Of a stretch of 64,000 nt of DNA, positions 51,593-60,948 are shown piece after piece; the first letter of the stretch is position 1; each line of letters starts with the position of its first letter. The stretch is from the NCBI RefSeq assembly GCF_004011505.1, contig NZ_SAUN01000001.1, forward strand, positions 7,405,501 to 7,469,500. Direction: 5' to 3'. Origin of the DNA: Nonomuraea polychroma. Its GTDB lineage: Bacteria > Actinomycetota > Actinomycetes > Streptosporangiales > Streptosporangiaceae. The notes below the pieces were generated by a model, which saw nothing but the letters and a program-made list of their open reading frames with translations, was not told where the DNA came from and ran no database searches. The translations under genes were made by a program, and so were the position numbers.

Positions 51593-52632
51593 CCGCCCTC
51601 TCCCTGCGCGCCGGCGGCCTGTCCTGGCGGGTACGCCTGCGTGGCGTCGCGATCACGCTGTTCGGCCTGGGCCTGCTGGCCCTGCTCATGGCCCTCAACA
51701 TGCGCATCGGCGACATTCAGATGACCGTCGCCGAGGTGATCGCCGCTACCTTCGATCCGAACAGCGCCGCCCACTTCGTCATCATGGAGCTGCGCCTGCC
51801 GCGCGCGCTGACCGGCGCCCTGGTCGGCGCGGCGCTCGCACTGTCCGGCGCGATCATCCAGTCCATCGCCCGCAACCCGCTGGCCAGCCCCGAGATCCTC
51901 GGCGTCACCACCGGCGCCTCCGTCACCGTCGTGGCCGGCGTGGTGGCCAGCGGGAGCGTGTACGGCGGCACGAGCGGCCTGTTGTCCACCCTCGGCATCC
52001 CCGCGCTCGCCCTGCTCGGCGGCCTGATCGGCGCGGCCGTCGTGTACGGCCTGGCGTGGCGGCGCGGCCTGGACGGCTACCGCCTGGTGCTGGTCGGCAT
52101 CGGCGTGGCCGCGGTCTTCACCAACGTCAAGTTCTGGCTCCTGACCGTCGGCGACGTCAACGACACCGGCCGCGCCATGGTGTGGATCAGCGGCTCGCTC
52201 AACGGACGCGGCTGGGAGCACGTGGCGCCCACGGCCCTCGCCCTGGCCGTGCTGGTGCCGCTGACCCTGCTCGGCACCCGCTCGCTCGACGCGCTGCGCT
52301 TCAGCGACGACACGGTCACCTCCCTGGGCGTCCGGACGAACCTGGCCCGTGCCCTGATGATCCTGGCCGCCGTGCTGCTGGCCGCCGTGGCCACGGCCTC
52401 GGCCGGGCCGATCGCGTTCGTGGCGCTCGCCTCGCCGCAGATCGCGCTCCGGCTGGCCCGCTCCGGGCAGCCGCCGCTGCTGTGCTCGGCGGTCATCGGC
52501 GGCGTGCTCACCACTGGCGCCGACCTGATCGCCAGGACCGCGTTCTCGCCGATCGAGCTGCCCGTGGGCATCGTCACCGCCGTCCTGGGCGCCCCATACT
52601 TGATCCATCTGATCTGGAGGGCTCGGAAGTGA
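51589..52632 (+). CDS. Fe-siderophore ABC transporter permease (FecCD family), second
   Basis: A 347-residue paralogue of the preceding permease with about 10 membrane helices: LRLPRALTGALVGAALALSG, NPLASPEILGVTTGA and the C-terminal GPIAFVALASPQIALRLA in place of the usual FVGLIVPH motif. GTG 51589 overlaps the previous TGA, and its own TGA overlaps the ATPase start, so all three are translationally coupled. Confidence 0.92.
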   Translation: MTALSLRAGGLSWRVRLRGVAITLFGLGLLALLMALNMRIGDIQMTVAEVIAATFDPNSAAHFVIMELRLPRALTGALVGAALALSGAIIQSIARNPLASPEILGVTTGASVTVVAGVVASGSVYGGTSGLLSTLGIPALALLGGLIGAAVVYGLAWRRGLDGYRLVLVGIGVAAVFTNVKFWLLTVGDVNDTGRAMVWISGSLNGRGWEHVAPTALALAVLVPLTLLGTRSLDALRFSDDTVTSLGVRTNLARALMILAAVLLAAVATASAGPIAFVALASPQIALRLARSGQPPLLCSAVIGGVLTTGADLIARTAFSPIELPVGIVTAVLGAPYLIHLIWRARK

Positions 52633-53411
52633 GACTGCAGGCCGCCGGCGTCAAGCTCGGGTACGGCGACCGTATCGTCGTCGACGGGCTCGACCTGGGC
52701 ATCGAGGCGGGCACCGTCACCACCATCATCGGCCCGAACGGCTGCGGCAAGTCCACCCTCCTGCGCGCGCTCGGCCGCCTGCTCAAGCCGCACGGTGGCG
52801 AGGTGCTGCTGGACGGCAAGCGCATCGACAAGATCCCCACCCGCGAGGTCGCCAAGATCCTCGGCGTGCTCCCCCAGGCTCCTACCGCTCCCGAGGGGCT
52901 GACCGTGGCCGACCTCGTCGCCAGGGGCCGGCATCCGCACCAGACGTGGTACCGCCAGTGGTCCTCGGACGACGAGGAGGCGGTCGCGGCGGCGCTGGAC
53001 ATGACGGGTCTGGCAGACCTGGCCGAGCGGCCGCTGGATGAGCTGTCGGGCGGGCAGCGGCAGCGGGCGTGGATCTCCATGGCGCTGGCCCAGGGCACGG
53101 ATCTGCTGTTGCTCGACGAGCCCACGACGTTCCTGGACCTGGCGCATCAGGTGGAGGTGCTGGAGCTCGTACGGCACCTGCACCAGGAGGCGGGCCGCAC
53201 GGTCGTCATGGTGCTGCACGACCTCAACCTGGCCGCCCGCTACGCCGACCGGCTGGTGGCCATGCGTGCCGGCAAGGTGGTCGCGGCGGGCTCCCCGCAC
53301 GAGGTGCTCACGGAGCAGCTGCTGGGCGAGGTGTTCGAGCTGGACGCCAAGGTCATCCAGGACCCCGTGGCGGGGACGCCGCTGGTCGTGCCGATCCGGC
53401 CGCGCTCCTGA
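52629..53411 (+). CDS. Fe-siderophore ABC transporter ATP-binding protein
   Basis: A 260-residue ATPase of the FecE/FepC type. Walker A is IGPNGCGKSTLLRAL, the Q-loop is VLPQAP, the signature is LSGGQRQRAW, Walker B is LLLLDEPTTFLD and the H-loop is VLHDLNLAARYAD. GTG 52629 overlaps the second permease stop by four bases. Its stop codon is the first base triplet of a tandem repeat array (53409 onwards). It completes the siderophore importer with the binding protein at 49467-50453. Confidence 0.95.
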   Translation: MRLQAAGVKLGYGDRIVVDGLDLGIEAGTVTTIIGPNGCGKSTLLRALGRLLKPHGGEVLLDGKRIDKIPTREVAKILGVLPQAPTAPEGLTVADLVARGRHPHQTWYRQWSSDDEEAVAAALDMTGLADLAERPLDELSGGQRQRAWISMALAQGTDLLLLDEPTTFLDLAHQVEVLELVRHLHQEAGRTVVMVLHDLNLAARYADRLVAMRAGKVVAAGSPHEVLTEQLLGEVFELDAKVIQDPVAGTPLVVPIRPRS

Positions 53412-53516
53412 CCCCGTCAGACGCCCGTCCTGCCGCGCCTTGACCCCGTCAGACGCCCATCCGGCCGCGCTCCTGACCCCGTCAGACGCCCGTCCTGCCG
53501 CGCCCTGACCCCATCA
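53409..53516. repeat. Four-copy tandem repeat between convergent genes, carrying both stop codons
   Basis: A 32-33-bp unit beginning TGACCCCGTCAGACGCCC starts at 53409, 53441, 53474 and 53506 (last copy partial, TGACCCCATCAGAC). Every copy has TGA on the plus strand and TCA (TGA on the minus strand) 8 bp later. The first copy supplies the stop of the ABC ATPase gene and the last copy the stop of the convergent TPR gene. Confidence 0.9.
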
Positions 53517-55169
53517 GACCTCGGACAGCGCCTGCTTGACGTCCTCGTCGCCCGGGGCCAGCTCGGCGGCCCTGAGCAGGTCCTGCCTGGCCTGGTGCGG
53601 CCGGCCCGCGGCCCGGTACACCACCGACCTGTTGAACAGCAGCTCGGCGGTCTCGTCGAGCTCCAGCGCCCGGGCGAGATCGGCCAGCGCGGCCTCGTGG
53701 TCGCCGTGATGGAACGCCAGCTCGGCCCGGCTCGCCCAGCCCGCCGCCAGCCCGGGATCCAGCTCCAACGCCCGGTCGAACGCGACGCGGGCCTCGGGGT
53801 GGCGCCCGTCGGCGAGCTCCACCTGCCCGAGCACGCACAGCAGGTGCGGGTCGCGCGGCGTGATCGCCAGCCCGCGCTCGACGTCATGCCTGGCCAGGGC
53901 ATGGTCGCCGGTCGCCACGCAGAGACCGGCGCGATTGACGTAAGCGGGCACGAAGTCGGGGTCGAGCTCCAGCGTGTGATCCAGGTCGGCGCGCGCGCCC
54001 GTCAGATCGCCGGCGGCGAAGCGCAGCTCGGAGCGGTTGTAGTACGCCTCGGGAAAAGGCGGGCTCAGCCGCATGACGGCCTCGTAGTCCGCCAGCGCCT
54101 CCTCGTCCCTGCCGAGCCGGTGCAGCAGGTTGCCCCGGTCGAGGTAGTAGTCGGGGTAGCCGGGGTCGGCCTCGACGGCCCGCGTGTAGTCGGCCAGCGC
54201 CTCCTCCTCGCGGCCGGCCATGGCGAGGAGCTGGGCCCGGTTGGCGTGCAGCACGAGCCGGTGGATCGGGTGCTCGCCGGGCAGGTCCGCCTCGGCCAGG
54301 TCGATGGCGCGCTGCACGAGCTCCATGGCGGCCTCGCGGCGTCCCCTGCGTACTTCGACCAGGGCCTTGCCGTTCAGGTCGAAGCCGAGGTGGAAGGCGC
54401 GCTCGCGGGGGTCGGGCAGCAGGGAGGTGATCGTGATCGCCTCGTTGATCCAGGCGAGCGCCTGCTCGGGATCGCGCCGGCCCTGATCGTGGTGGCGTAC
54501 GAGGATCATGGCGGTGGCATAGGCGGCGGTGGCGCGCTGCCGGGGGTCGGTGCACTCGCGGCGGGCCCGGTCGTAGAGCTCGCGGGCCTCGTCCTCGCGT
54601 TCGATGGCCTCCAGGGCGGCGGCGACGCGGAGCAGGAGGGGCACGTCCTGCCGGCCGCGCAACGCCTCCAGGCCCGACTCCGCCATCGCGTGGTGGAAAC
54701 CCTCGTCGCGGTAGCGGTCGAAGTCGGCAGGCAGTGGGCCAGTGCCAGGCGCGGACGGGCCCTCGTCGATCCTGAGGAGGCCCGGGTCCAGCCTGCGCCG
54801 CAGCACGGCGACGAACTCGGCGTCGGTGTGGTCGGCCTCGCCCAGGTTGGTTACGGTCAACGCGAGCGGCCCGGTCTGAGCGAGATGGCCGCGGACGAAT
54901 TCGGCCAGCCCGTTGGCGATCCTGAGGCTGCGCCGGGCGCCCGGCACGAGAACGCGCTGGGATCTGGGCAGCTCGTCGGCCAGCGAGCGCCGGCGCGCGG
55001 GTACGGCGTCACGCAGGTGCGGCGCCGCCACGCGGATCTCGATGTCATGGGCGCCCACCAGATCCGTCCCACGCTCCAGCGCCCGTGGGACGAGGTGGCC
55101 GAGGAGCGCAGCGGCCAGCGTGTACGGGCCGCCATTGCGGCGGTCGGCGTCAAGAACGATCGTGTCCAC
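53514..55169 (-). CDS. TPR-repeat protein with unknown N-terminal domain
   Basis: A 551-residue protein. The N-terminal 165 residues (VDTIVLDADRRNGGPYTL onwards) show no family that I recognise. The rest is a series of about nine tetratricopeptide repeats, for example EEALADYTRAVEADPGYPDY, EEALADYEAVMRLSPPFPEA and ARADLDHTLELDPDFVPAYV. GTG 55169 has GGAGG with a 5-nt spacer and is preferred over ATG 55181. The N-terminal domain contains no helix-turn-helix or transmembrane segment. TPR arrays mediate protein contacts. The gene is on the same strand downstream of ftsY but separated by a hairpin and its own promoter-like AT-rich region. Confidence 0.75.
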   Translation of the reverse strand: MDTIVLDADRRNGGPYTLAAALLGHLVPRALERGTDLVGAHDIEIRVAAPHLRDAVPARRRSLADELPRSQRVLVPGARRSLRIANGLAEFVRGHLAQTGPLALTVTNLGEADHTDAEFVAVLRRRLDPGLLRIDEGPSAPGTGPLPADFDRYRDEGFHHAMAESGLEALRGRQDVPLLLRVAAALEAIEREDEARELYDRARRECTDPRQRATAAYATAMILVRHHDQGRRDPEQALAWINEAITITSLLPDPRERAFHLGFDLNGKALVEVRRGRREAAMELVQRAIDLAEADLPGEHPIHRLVLHANRAQLLAMAGREEEALADYTRAVEADPGYPDYYLDRGNLLHRLGRDEEALADYEAVMRLSPPFPEAYYNRSELRFAAGDLTGARADLDHTLELDPDFVPAYVNRAGLCVATGDHALARHDVERGLAITPRDPHLLCVLGQVELADGRHPEARVAFDRALELDPGLAAGWASRAELAFHHGDHEAALADLARALELDETAELLFNRSVVYRAAGRPHQARQDLLRAAELAPGDEDVKQALSEV

Positions 55170-55379
55170 ACAAGCCTCCATGGGCCCCGGCGCCCGCGTG
55201 AGACGCCGGGCCGGTATCAGGAGTGGTGTCTCGGCGCAGCCGCAGCCGTCGGCTTCACGGTCCCGGGCCGGTGGACAACGATCTTCTTCATGGACGCCCT
55301 TTCCGCATGCGATCACAGATGACCGGTACATCTCAACACAGACATATGTGACCGATCACTATTTATCTTGGTAAGGGCC

Positions 55380-55411
55380 ATTTCCGAAGTAATTACCGAC
55401 CATCCGGAAAT
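55380..55411 (-). terminator. Possible terminator hairpin after ftsY
   Basis: Inverted repeat ATTTCCG (55380-55386) / CGGAAAT (55405-55411) with an 18-nt loop, starting 3 bp after the ftsY stop codon. The stem is only 7 bp, so the call is tentative. Confidence 0.4.
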
Positions 55412-55414
55412 CGG

Positions 55415-56617
55415 TTACTCGCCCAGGATCGCGTCCACGAACACCTCGGGGTCGAACGGCGCCAGGTCGTCCGGTCCCTCGCCGAGCCCCACGAGCTTGA
55501 CGGGGACGCCCAGCTCCCGCTGCACCGAGATCACGATGCCGCCCTTGGCGGTGCCGTCGAGCTTGGTCAGCGCGATGCCCGTGATGTTGACGACCTCGGC
55601 GAACACCTGGGCCTGGCGCATGCCGTTCTGGCCAGTGGTGGCGTCGAGGACGAGCAGCACCTCGTCCACCGTGGCCTTCTTCTCGATGACCCGCTTGACC
55701 TTGCCCAGCTCGTCCATGAGCCCGGTCTTGGTGTGCAGGCGGCCGGCGGTGTCGACGATGACGACGTCGACCTTCTCCTCCATGCCTCTGGCCACGGCGT
55801 CGAAGGCCACGGAGGCCGGGTCGCCGCCCTCGGGCCCGCGCACCGTGTCGGCGCCGACCCGCTCACCCCAGGTCTGCAACTGGTCGGCGGCCGCGGCGCG
55901 GAAGGTGTCCGCCGCGCCGAGGACGACCTTCTTGCCGTCGCCGATGAGCACTCGGGCGAGCTTGCCGGTGGTGGTGGTCTTGCCGGTGCCGTTGACGCCG
56001 ACGATGAGCGCCACCGCGGGCCGCTCGCCGTGCTTCTGAACGTGCAGGGTGCGGTCCAGGTCGGGGTTGATCTGGATGAGCAGTTGCTCGCGCAGCAGGC
56101 CGCGCACCTCCTCGGGCGTGCGGCTGCCCAGCACCTTGACCTTGGTGCGCAGCTCCTCCACGATGGCGCGCGTCGGCGCGACGCCCACGTCGGCCGTGAT
56201 CAGGCGCTCCTCGATCTCGTCCCACACCTCGTCGTCGAGCCGGTCGCGGGAGAGCAGCTCCAGCAGACCGCGCCCGAGCGTGCTCTGCGAACGCGCCAGC
56301 CGCGAGCGCAGCCGCACCATCCGGCCCGCGGACGGCGGCGGCACCTCGATCTCGGGCTTGACGACCACCGGCTCGGCCGGCTTCGCCGGCGGCGGCAGCG
56401 TGGTGGTGGCGCCCTCACCCTCCTCTGCCGCCGCGGGCCGCCGCTCCTCCTCGGGAAGGGGCGGCGCCTCTGGCGGCTTGACCGGCGGGGGCGCCTTGCG
56501 TCCCGGCCTGAAGAGCAGGAAGAGACCGCCGGCCGCCAGCAGGGCGACGACGGCCACGATCACGATGACGGCGAGGTAACCTTCCACAAGATGCCAGTTT
56601 TCCAGATCGTCCGGCAT
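55415..56617 (-). CDS. ftsY: Signal recognition particle receptor FtsY
   Basis: A 400-residue SRP GTPase that docks ribosome-SRP complexes at the membrane. An N-terminal hydrophobic anchor (YLAVIVIVAVVALLAAGGLFL), a Pro/Glu-rich linker and the NG domain follow. GTPase motifs are GVNGTGKTT, the I-box segment GAADTFRAAAADQL, VDTAGRLHTK and TKLDGTAKGG. ATG 56617 is chosen; ATG 56680 and GTG 56587 are in frame, and none has a strong ribosome-binding site. It lies 103 bp after smc on the same strand, the usual actinobacterial order. Confidence 0.95.
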   Translation of the reverse strand: MPDDLENWHLVEGYLAVIVIVAVVALLAAGGLFLLFRPGRKAPPPVKPPEAPPLPEEERRPAAAEEGEGATTTLPPPAKPAEPVVVKPEIEVPPPSAGRMVRLRSRLARSQSTLGRGLLELLSRDRLDDEVWDEIEERLITADVGVAPTRAIVEELRTKVKVLGSRTPEEVRGLLREQLLIQINPDLDRTLHVQKHGERPAVALIVGVNGTGKTTTTGKLARVLIGDGKKVVLGAADTFRAAAADQLQTWGERVGADTVRGPEGGDPASVAFDAVARGMEEKVDVVIVDTAGRLHTKTGLMDELGKVKRVIEKKATVDEVLLVLDATTGQNGMRQAQVFAEVVNITGIALTKLDGTAKGGIVISVQRELGVPVKLVGLGEGPDDLAPFDPEVFVDAILGE

Positions 56618-56720
56618 GGTCACGCACAAGACCACACCGATCAGGTCTGGCTCGTGTCTCCCAAGCCACCATCCGGCCACCCGCCGTCGCGCTGTTTTTC
56701 TTTTCCGACGGGCGGGTGTG

Positions 56721-59700
56721 TCAGGCGGACTCGCGCTCCCGAAGCCGCTGGCTGACGACCTGCGTCACACCGTCGCCCCGCATCGACACGCCGTAGAGCG
56801 CGTCGGCGATCTCCATCGTGCGCTTGTTGTGGGTGATGACGATCAGCTGCGAGCTCTGCCGCAACTCCTCGAACAACGTCAGCAGCCGCTGCGTGTTCGT
56901 GTCGTCGAGCGCGGCCTCGACCTCGTCCATCACGTAGAACGGCGACGGCCGCGCCTTGAAGATCGAGATCAGGAACGCCACCGCCGTGAGCGAGCGCTCG
57001 CCGCCGGACAGCAGCGACAGCCGCTTGACCTTCTTGCCCGGCGGCCTGGCCTCCACCTCGATGCCGGTGGTCAGCATGTCGTTGGGGTCGGTCAGCACCA
57101 GCCGCCCCTCGCCGCCGGGGAACACCCTGGTGAAGATCTGCTCGAACTCGCGGGCCACGTCCTCGTACGCGGAGGCGAACATCTGCTCGACCCGGTCGTC
57201 GACCTCCTTGACCACGGTCAGCAGGTCGCGCCTGGTCTTCTTGAGGTCCTCCAGCTGCGAGGTGAGGAACGCGTGCCGCTCCTCCAGCGCCGCGAACTCC
57301 TCCAGCGCGAGCGGGTTGACCTTGCCCAGCTGGTTCATCTGCCGCTCGGCGGCCTTGGCCCGCTTCTCCTGCTCCTCGCGCACGTACGGGATGGGCGGGT
57401 CGCCAGGGACCGGAACCTCGGGGCCGTACTCGGAGATCAGGGCCTCGATCTCGACGCCGAACTCCTCCATCGCCCGCTGCTCCAGCTGCTCCAGCCGCAG
57501 GCGCTGCTCGGTGCGGGCGACCTCGCTGCCGTGCACGCGGTTGACCAGCTTGTCGAGCTCCTGGCCGAGCTCACGGACACGCAGGCGCACCTGCTTGAGC
57601 TCGGCGTCGACGGCCACCCTGGCGAGGTCGGCCTCGTCGCGCTCCTTGGCGGCGAGCCTGATGGACTCGGCCAGCGCCCTGAGCACCTGCTTGGCGCCCT
57701 TGCTGACCGACTCGGCCACCGCCGCCTGGCGCCTGCGCCTGGCGCGCTGAGCGGCCGCCTGAGCGCGTTCGTGGCGTTCGCGCTGTGCGGCCCGGACCAG
57801 GCCGTCGGCACGGCCCTCGATGCCCTTGACGCGTTCCTCGGCGGTGCGTACCTGGAGCCGGGTGTCCATCTCGCGCTGCCGGGCGGTCTCGCAGGTGCTC
57901 GCAAGCTCGTCACGCAGGTCGGTGGTCGGCTCGGACTCCAGCTCCTGGGCGTATTCGGCCTCGGCCAGGCGGATCTCCAGCTCGGCCAGCTCCTCCTGGC
58001 CCTCGGCGCGGGCCTCCTCGGCCTTGGTGACGCTGCCTGCCAGCCGCTCGGCCTCGGCGCGTGCGGCGTTGGCGGCGGCCTCGAGCTGGGCCAGGCGCTT
58101 GGCGGCCGCGGCGGTGCGCTGGTCCGCCTCCCGCTGGCGGGCCCTGACCTGGTCCAGCGTGCCCTGGGCGGCGCTCACGCCGGCCTGGGCGGTGGTGACG
58201 GCGGTCTGGGCCTCGCTCACCTGCGCCTGGGCGGCCTCCAGCGCCGCCTGAGCGCGCTGTTCCTGCTCGATCGCCACGTCCAGGGCCACCGCGGTCTCCT
58301 CGGCCCTGGACTCCGCCTCCTCCAGGTCTCTGACGGCCTCGTCGAGCGCGGCCCGCACCTGGAGCACGGAGGTGCCGCCCTCCGATCCACCGCTTGCCAG
58401 GTGCGCCCCGACCACGTCGCCCGACCTGGTGACGGCTCGGAGTCCGGGGTGCCCCTCGACGAGCGCCCGCGCGGCCTCCAGGCCGTCCACGACCACGACG
58501 TCCTTGAGCACGTGGTCCAGGGCAGGGCGCAGATGGTCGGGCACGGTGACCAGGTCGGCGGCCCATTGGCCCCCCTCGGGCGCCGCCGTGCGTGCGCCGG
58601 AGGGCGCGTCGTCGCCGTCCTGCGCCACCAGCAGCGTCGCCTGGCCCACGTCCCGCGTGCGGAGCAATTCCAGCGCCTCGACCGCCGTGTCCAGAGTCTT
58701 CACGGCGATGGCCTCGGCGACCGGCCCCAGGACCGCGGCCACCGCCAGCTCGGCCCCGGGTGTGACCTGCATCGAGGCGGCCAGCGGGCCGAGCACCCCG
58801 GCGAGGTCCGCATCCAGCAGGGCCGTGCCGCCGTCGCCCTTGGCCAGGCCCAGCTCCAAGGCGTCCCGGCGGGCGGCCAGGGCGGCCACCGAGCGCTGCG
58901 CCTCCTGGTCGGCGGCCCGCGCCGTCGTCACCCCCGACTTGGCGGCCTGGAGTGCGGCACGCGGGGCGTCCAGCGCGGACTTGGCCTCCTCCAGCGCGAC
59001 CCTGGCCTCGTCGGCCACCGCCTTTGCCTCCTCGACCACGGCCTGCGCCGTGGCCAGCTCCTCGGCGAGGGCCGGATCGACCGCCGGCTCCTCCTCCCGC
59101 TGGGCCTCGAGATCTTCCCTGGCCTGCCGCTCCCGCTCGGCCGCGTCGGCCACGGCCTGCTGGAGCCGCCCGATCTCCTCCTCGGCGGCGCGGGCCCGGC
59201 TCCGCACGGAATCGACCTGGCCGCGCAGCTTGGCCAGTCCCTCGCGGCGGTCGGCGGCGGCCCTGGCGGCCAGCGCGAGCCGCTGCTCCTCGGCGCTCAG
59301 TTCGGCCTCGGCGGCGGCCCGCCGCTGGACGGCCTCCTCCAGCAGCTCCTGCGCGTGCTCCAGCTCGGCCTTGAGCACAAGCTCCTGCTCGCGCACGTCG
59401 GCCGCCTCGCGTTCGAGGTCCTCGGGGTCGCGGCCGCGGCGTTCGATGGCGGCGGCGTCCAGCGCGTGCCGGTGACGCTCGGCGGCGAGCTGCTCCAGGC
59501 CGGTGATGCGCTCGCGCAACGACGAGAGCCTGAAGTAGGTCTCCTGCGCGGCCGCCAGCCGGGGCTGAGCCTCCGCCTCGGCGGTCTCCAGTGCTCCCTC
59601 GCGCTGCTGGCCCTCGGCCAGCTCGGCTTCCACCTGGTTGCGCCGGGCCGTGATCGCGGCCTCGTCGGCGGCCTCGCGCTCCAGCGTGGTGCGCAGGATG

Positions 59701-60404
59701 CCCACGTCGTCGGCCAGCAGCCGCAACCGGGCGTCGCGCAGGTCGGCCTGGATCACGGCGGCCTTGCGGGCGATCTCCGCCTGGCGGCCCAGCGGCTTGA
59801 GCTGGCGGCGCAGCTCGGTGGCGAGGTCCTGGACGCGCGTCAGGTTGGCCTGCATGGCGTCCAGCTTGCGCAGCGCCTTTTCCTTGCGCTTGCGGTGCTT
59901 GAGCACGCCGGCGGCCTCTTCGATGAACGAGCGCCGGTCCTCGGGTCCCGCGTGCAGGACGGTGTCGAGCTGGCCCTGCCCGACGATCACGTGCATCTCG
60001 CGGCCGATGCCCGAGTCGGAGAGCAGCTCCTGGATGTCGAGCAGGCGGCAGGTGTCACCGTTGATCGCGTATTCGCTCTGCCCCGACCTGAACATCAGCC
60101 GGCTGATCGTGACCTCGGTGTAGTCGATCGGCAGCGCGCCGTCGGAGTTGTCGATGGTCAGCGTCACCTCGGCGCGCCCGAGCGGCGGGCGGGACGAGGT
60201 GCCGGCGAAGATCACGTCCTCCATCTTGCCGCCGCGCAGCGACTTGGCACTGTGCTCACCCATGACCCAGGCCAGGGCGTCGACGACATTGGACTTGCCG
60301 GAGCCGTTGGGGCCCACCACACAGGTGATGCCGGGCTCGAACCGCAGGGCGGTGGCGGAGGCGAAGGATTTGAAGCCACGCAGGGTGAGGGTCTTCAAAT
60401 ACAA
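56721..60404 (-). CDS. smc: Chromosome segregation ATPase SMC
   Basis: A 1227-residue SMC protein. The N-terminal ATPase half has GPNGSGKSN (about residues 32-40). Long coiled coils flank a hinge at about 520-660 (GVLGPLAASMQVTPGAELAV and GDVVGAHLASGGSEGG). The C-terminal half has the signature LSGGERSLTA and Walker B FYVMDEVEAALDD. It forms the bacterial condensin with ScpA and ScpB to compact and segregate the chromosome. The coiled-coil arms are unusually Ala/Glu/Arg-rich, as in other actinomycetes. ATG 60404. It is flanked by ftsY downstream and a small coiled-coil gene and acyP upstream. Confidence 0.97.
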   Translation of the reverse strand: MYLKTLTLRGFKSFASATALRFEPGITCVVGPNGSGKSNVVDALAWVMGEHSAKSLRGGKMEDVIFAGTSSRPPLGRAEVTLTIDNSDGALPIDYTEVTISRLMFRSGQSEYAINGDTCRLLDIQELLSDSGIGREMHVIVGQGQLDTVLHAGPEDRRSFIEEAAGVLKHRKRKEKALRKLDAMQANLTRVQDLATELRRQLKPLGRQAEIARKAAVIQADLRDARLRLLADDVGILRTTLEREAADEAAITARRNQVEAELAEGQQREGALETAEAEAQPRLAAAQETYFRLSSLRERITGLEQLAAERHRHALDAAAIERRGRDPEDLEREAADVREQELVLKAELEHAQELLEEAVQRRAAAEAELSAEEQRLALAARAAADRREGLAKLRGQVDSVRSRARAAEEEIGRLQQAVADAAERERQAREDLEAQREEEPAVDPALAEELATAQAVVEEAKAVADEARVALEEAKSALDAPRAALQAAKSGVTTARAADQEAQRSVAALAARRDALELGLAKGDGGTALLDADLAGVLGPLAASMQVTPGAELAVAAVLGPVAEAIAVKTLDTAVEALELLRTRDVGQATLLVAQDGDDAPSGARTAAPEGGQWAADLVTVPDHLRPALDHVLKDVVVVDGLEAARALVEGHPGLRAVTRSGDVVGAHLASGGSEGGTSVLQVRAALDEAVRDLEEAESRAEETAVALDVAIEQEQRAQAALEAAQAQVSEAQTAVTTAQAGVSAAQGTLDQVRARQREADQRTAAAAKRLAQLEAAANAARAEAERLAGSVTKAEEARAEGQEELAELEIRLAEAEYAQELESEPTTDLRDELASTCETARQREMDTRLQVRTAEERVKGIEGRADGLVRAAQRERHERAQAAAQRARRRRQAAVAESVSKGAKQVLRALAESIRLAAKERDEADLARVAVDAELKQVRLRVRELGQELDKLVNRVHGSEVARTEQRLRLEQLEQRAMEEFGVEIEALISEYGPEVPVPGDPPIPYVREEQEKRAKAAERQMNQLGKVNPLALEEFAALEERHAFLTSQLEDLKKTRRDLLTVVKEVDDRVEQMFASAYEDVAREFEQIFTRVFPGGEGRLVLTDPNDMLTTGIEVEARPPGKKVKRLSLLSGGERSLTAVAFLISIFKARPSPFYVMDEVEAALDDTNTQRLLTLFEELRQSSQLIVITHNKRTMEIADALYGVSMRGDGVTQVVSQRLRERESA

Positions 60405-60516
60405 GAGACCCTCCTTCTCCCTGGTACGACTTCGGGAAAGCCTACTGGTCCTGACTGCCCTACGTGGGCATGTACAGTCCGAGACCGCGTTGACCAGGGA
60501 GTTCGGGGAAATAGCA

Positions 60517-60541
60517 AGGGACGCCTCGTTGAGACGTCCCT
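60517..60541 (-). terminator. Hairpin terminator after the small coiled-coil gene
   Basis: AGGGACG (60517-60523) / CGTCCCT (60535-60541) with an extended inner CTC/GAG pair; on the minus strand it is followed by TTGCTATTT. It lies 22 bp after the stop codon and separates this gene from smc. Confidence 0.7.
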
Positions 60542-60563
60542 GGGTCTTGCGCTCCGATCACTC

Positions 60564-60758
60564 TCAGGTGAGTGCCGGCTCGCGCTCTTGCATGCGGCTT
60601 AGCGCCTCGTCGCGGGTTTGCGCCGCAAGAGCGTCATTCGTGGCCTGAAGTCGGATAAGTTCTGCCTCTAGGTCACGGATACGCTGCTGCAGGCGGCGCA
60701 TCTCCGAGACCATCCGAGGGTCAGGACCGCCGACGTGGCCGAGTAGAGCCTTCGCCAT
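60564..60758 (-). CDS. Small conserved coiled-coil protein (64 aa)
   Basis: A 64-residue protein. It starts MAKALLGHVGGPDPRMVSEM and continues as an amphipathic coiled coil (RRLQQRIRDLEAELIRLQAT). ATG 60758 follows GGAGGACCC. I recognise the MAKALLGHVGGPDPR opening as conserved among actinobacteria in the smc region, without an assigned function. A hairpin follows the stop, so it is probably expressed as a short single-gene transcript. Confidence 0.85.
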   Translation of the reverse strand: MAKALLGHVGGPDPRMVSEMRRLQQRIRDLEAELIRLQATNDALAAQTRDEALSRMQEREPALT

Positions 60759-60948
60759 GGTAAAGGGTCCTCCACGCTGAGTGACCAGACTGGTTCGCGC
60801 ACTTCTATTCCGCGGGAGGGGTGCGCGTGGTACCTAACAAGAGTCGCACCGGCAGTGTGGGCGGTCAAGTCGAACAAACCGCTGCGCCCTACTGATGGGC
60901 ACTCCCGACATACAACTATACCCTATTTGGCCGGTTTATCGGAAGGCA

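Noticed and set aside
56616..60602. A 1328-codon open frame on the plus strand opposite smc, and other long antisense frames (for example 25870-28440, 9912-11897 and 31552-34032)
   Set aside because: Composition-driven: in GC-rich DNA with strong third-position bias the antisense frames stay open. Their products are Gly/Arg/Ala/His/Gln-rich with no domain, and the sense frames are clear genes.
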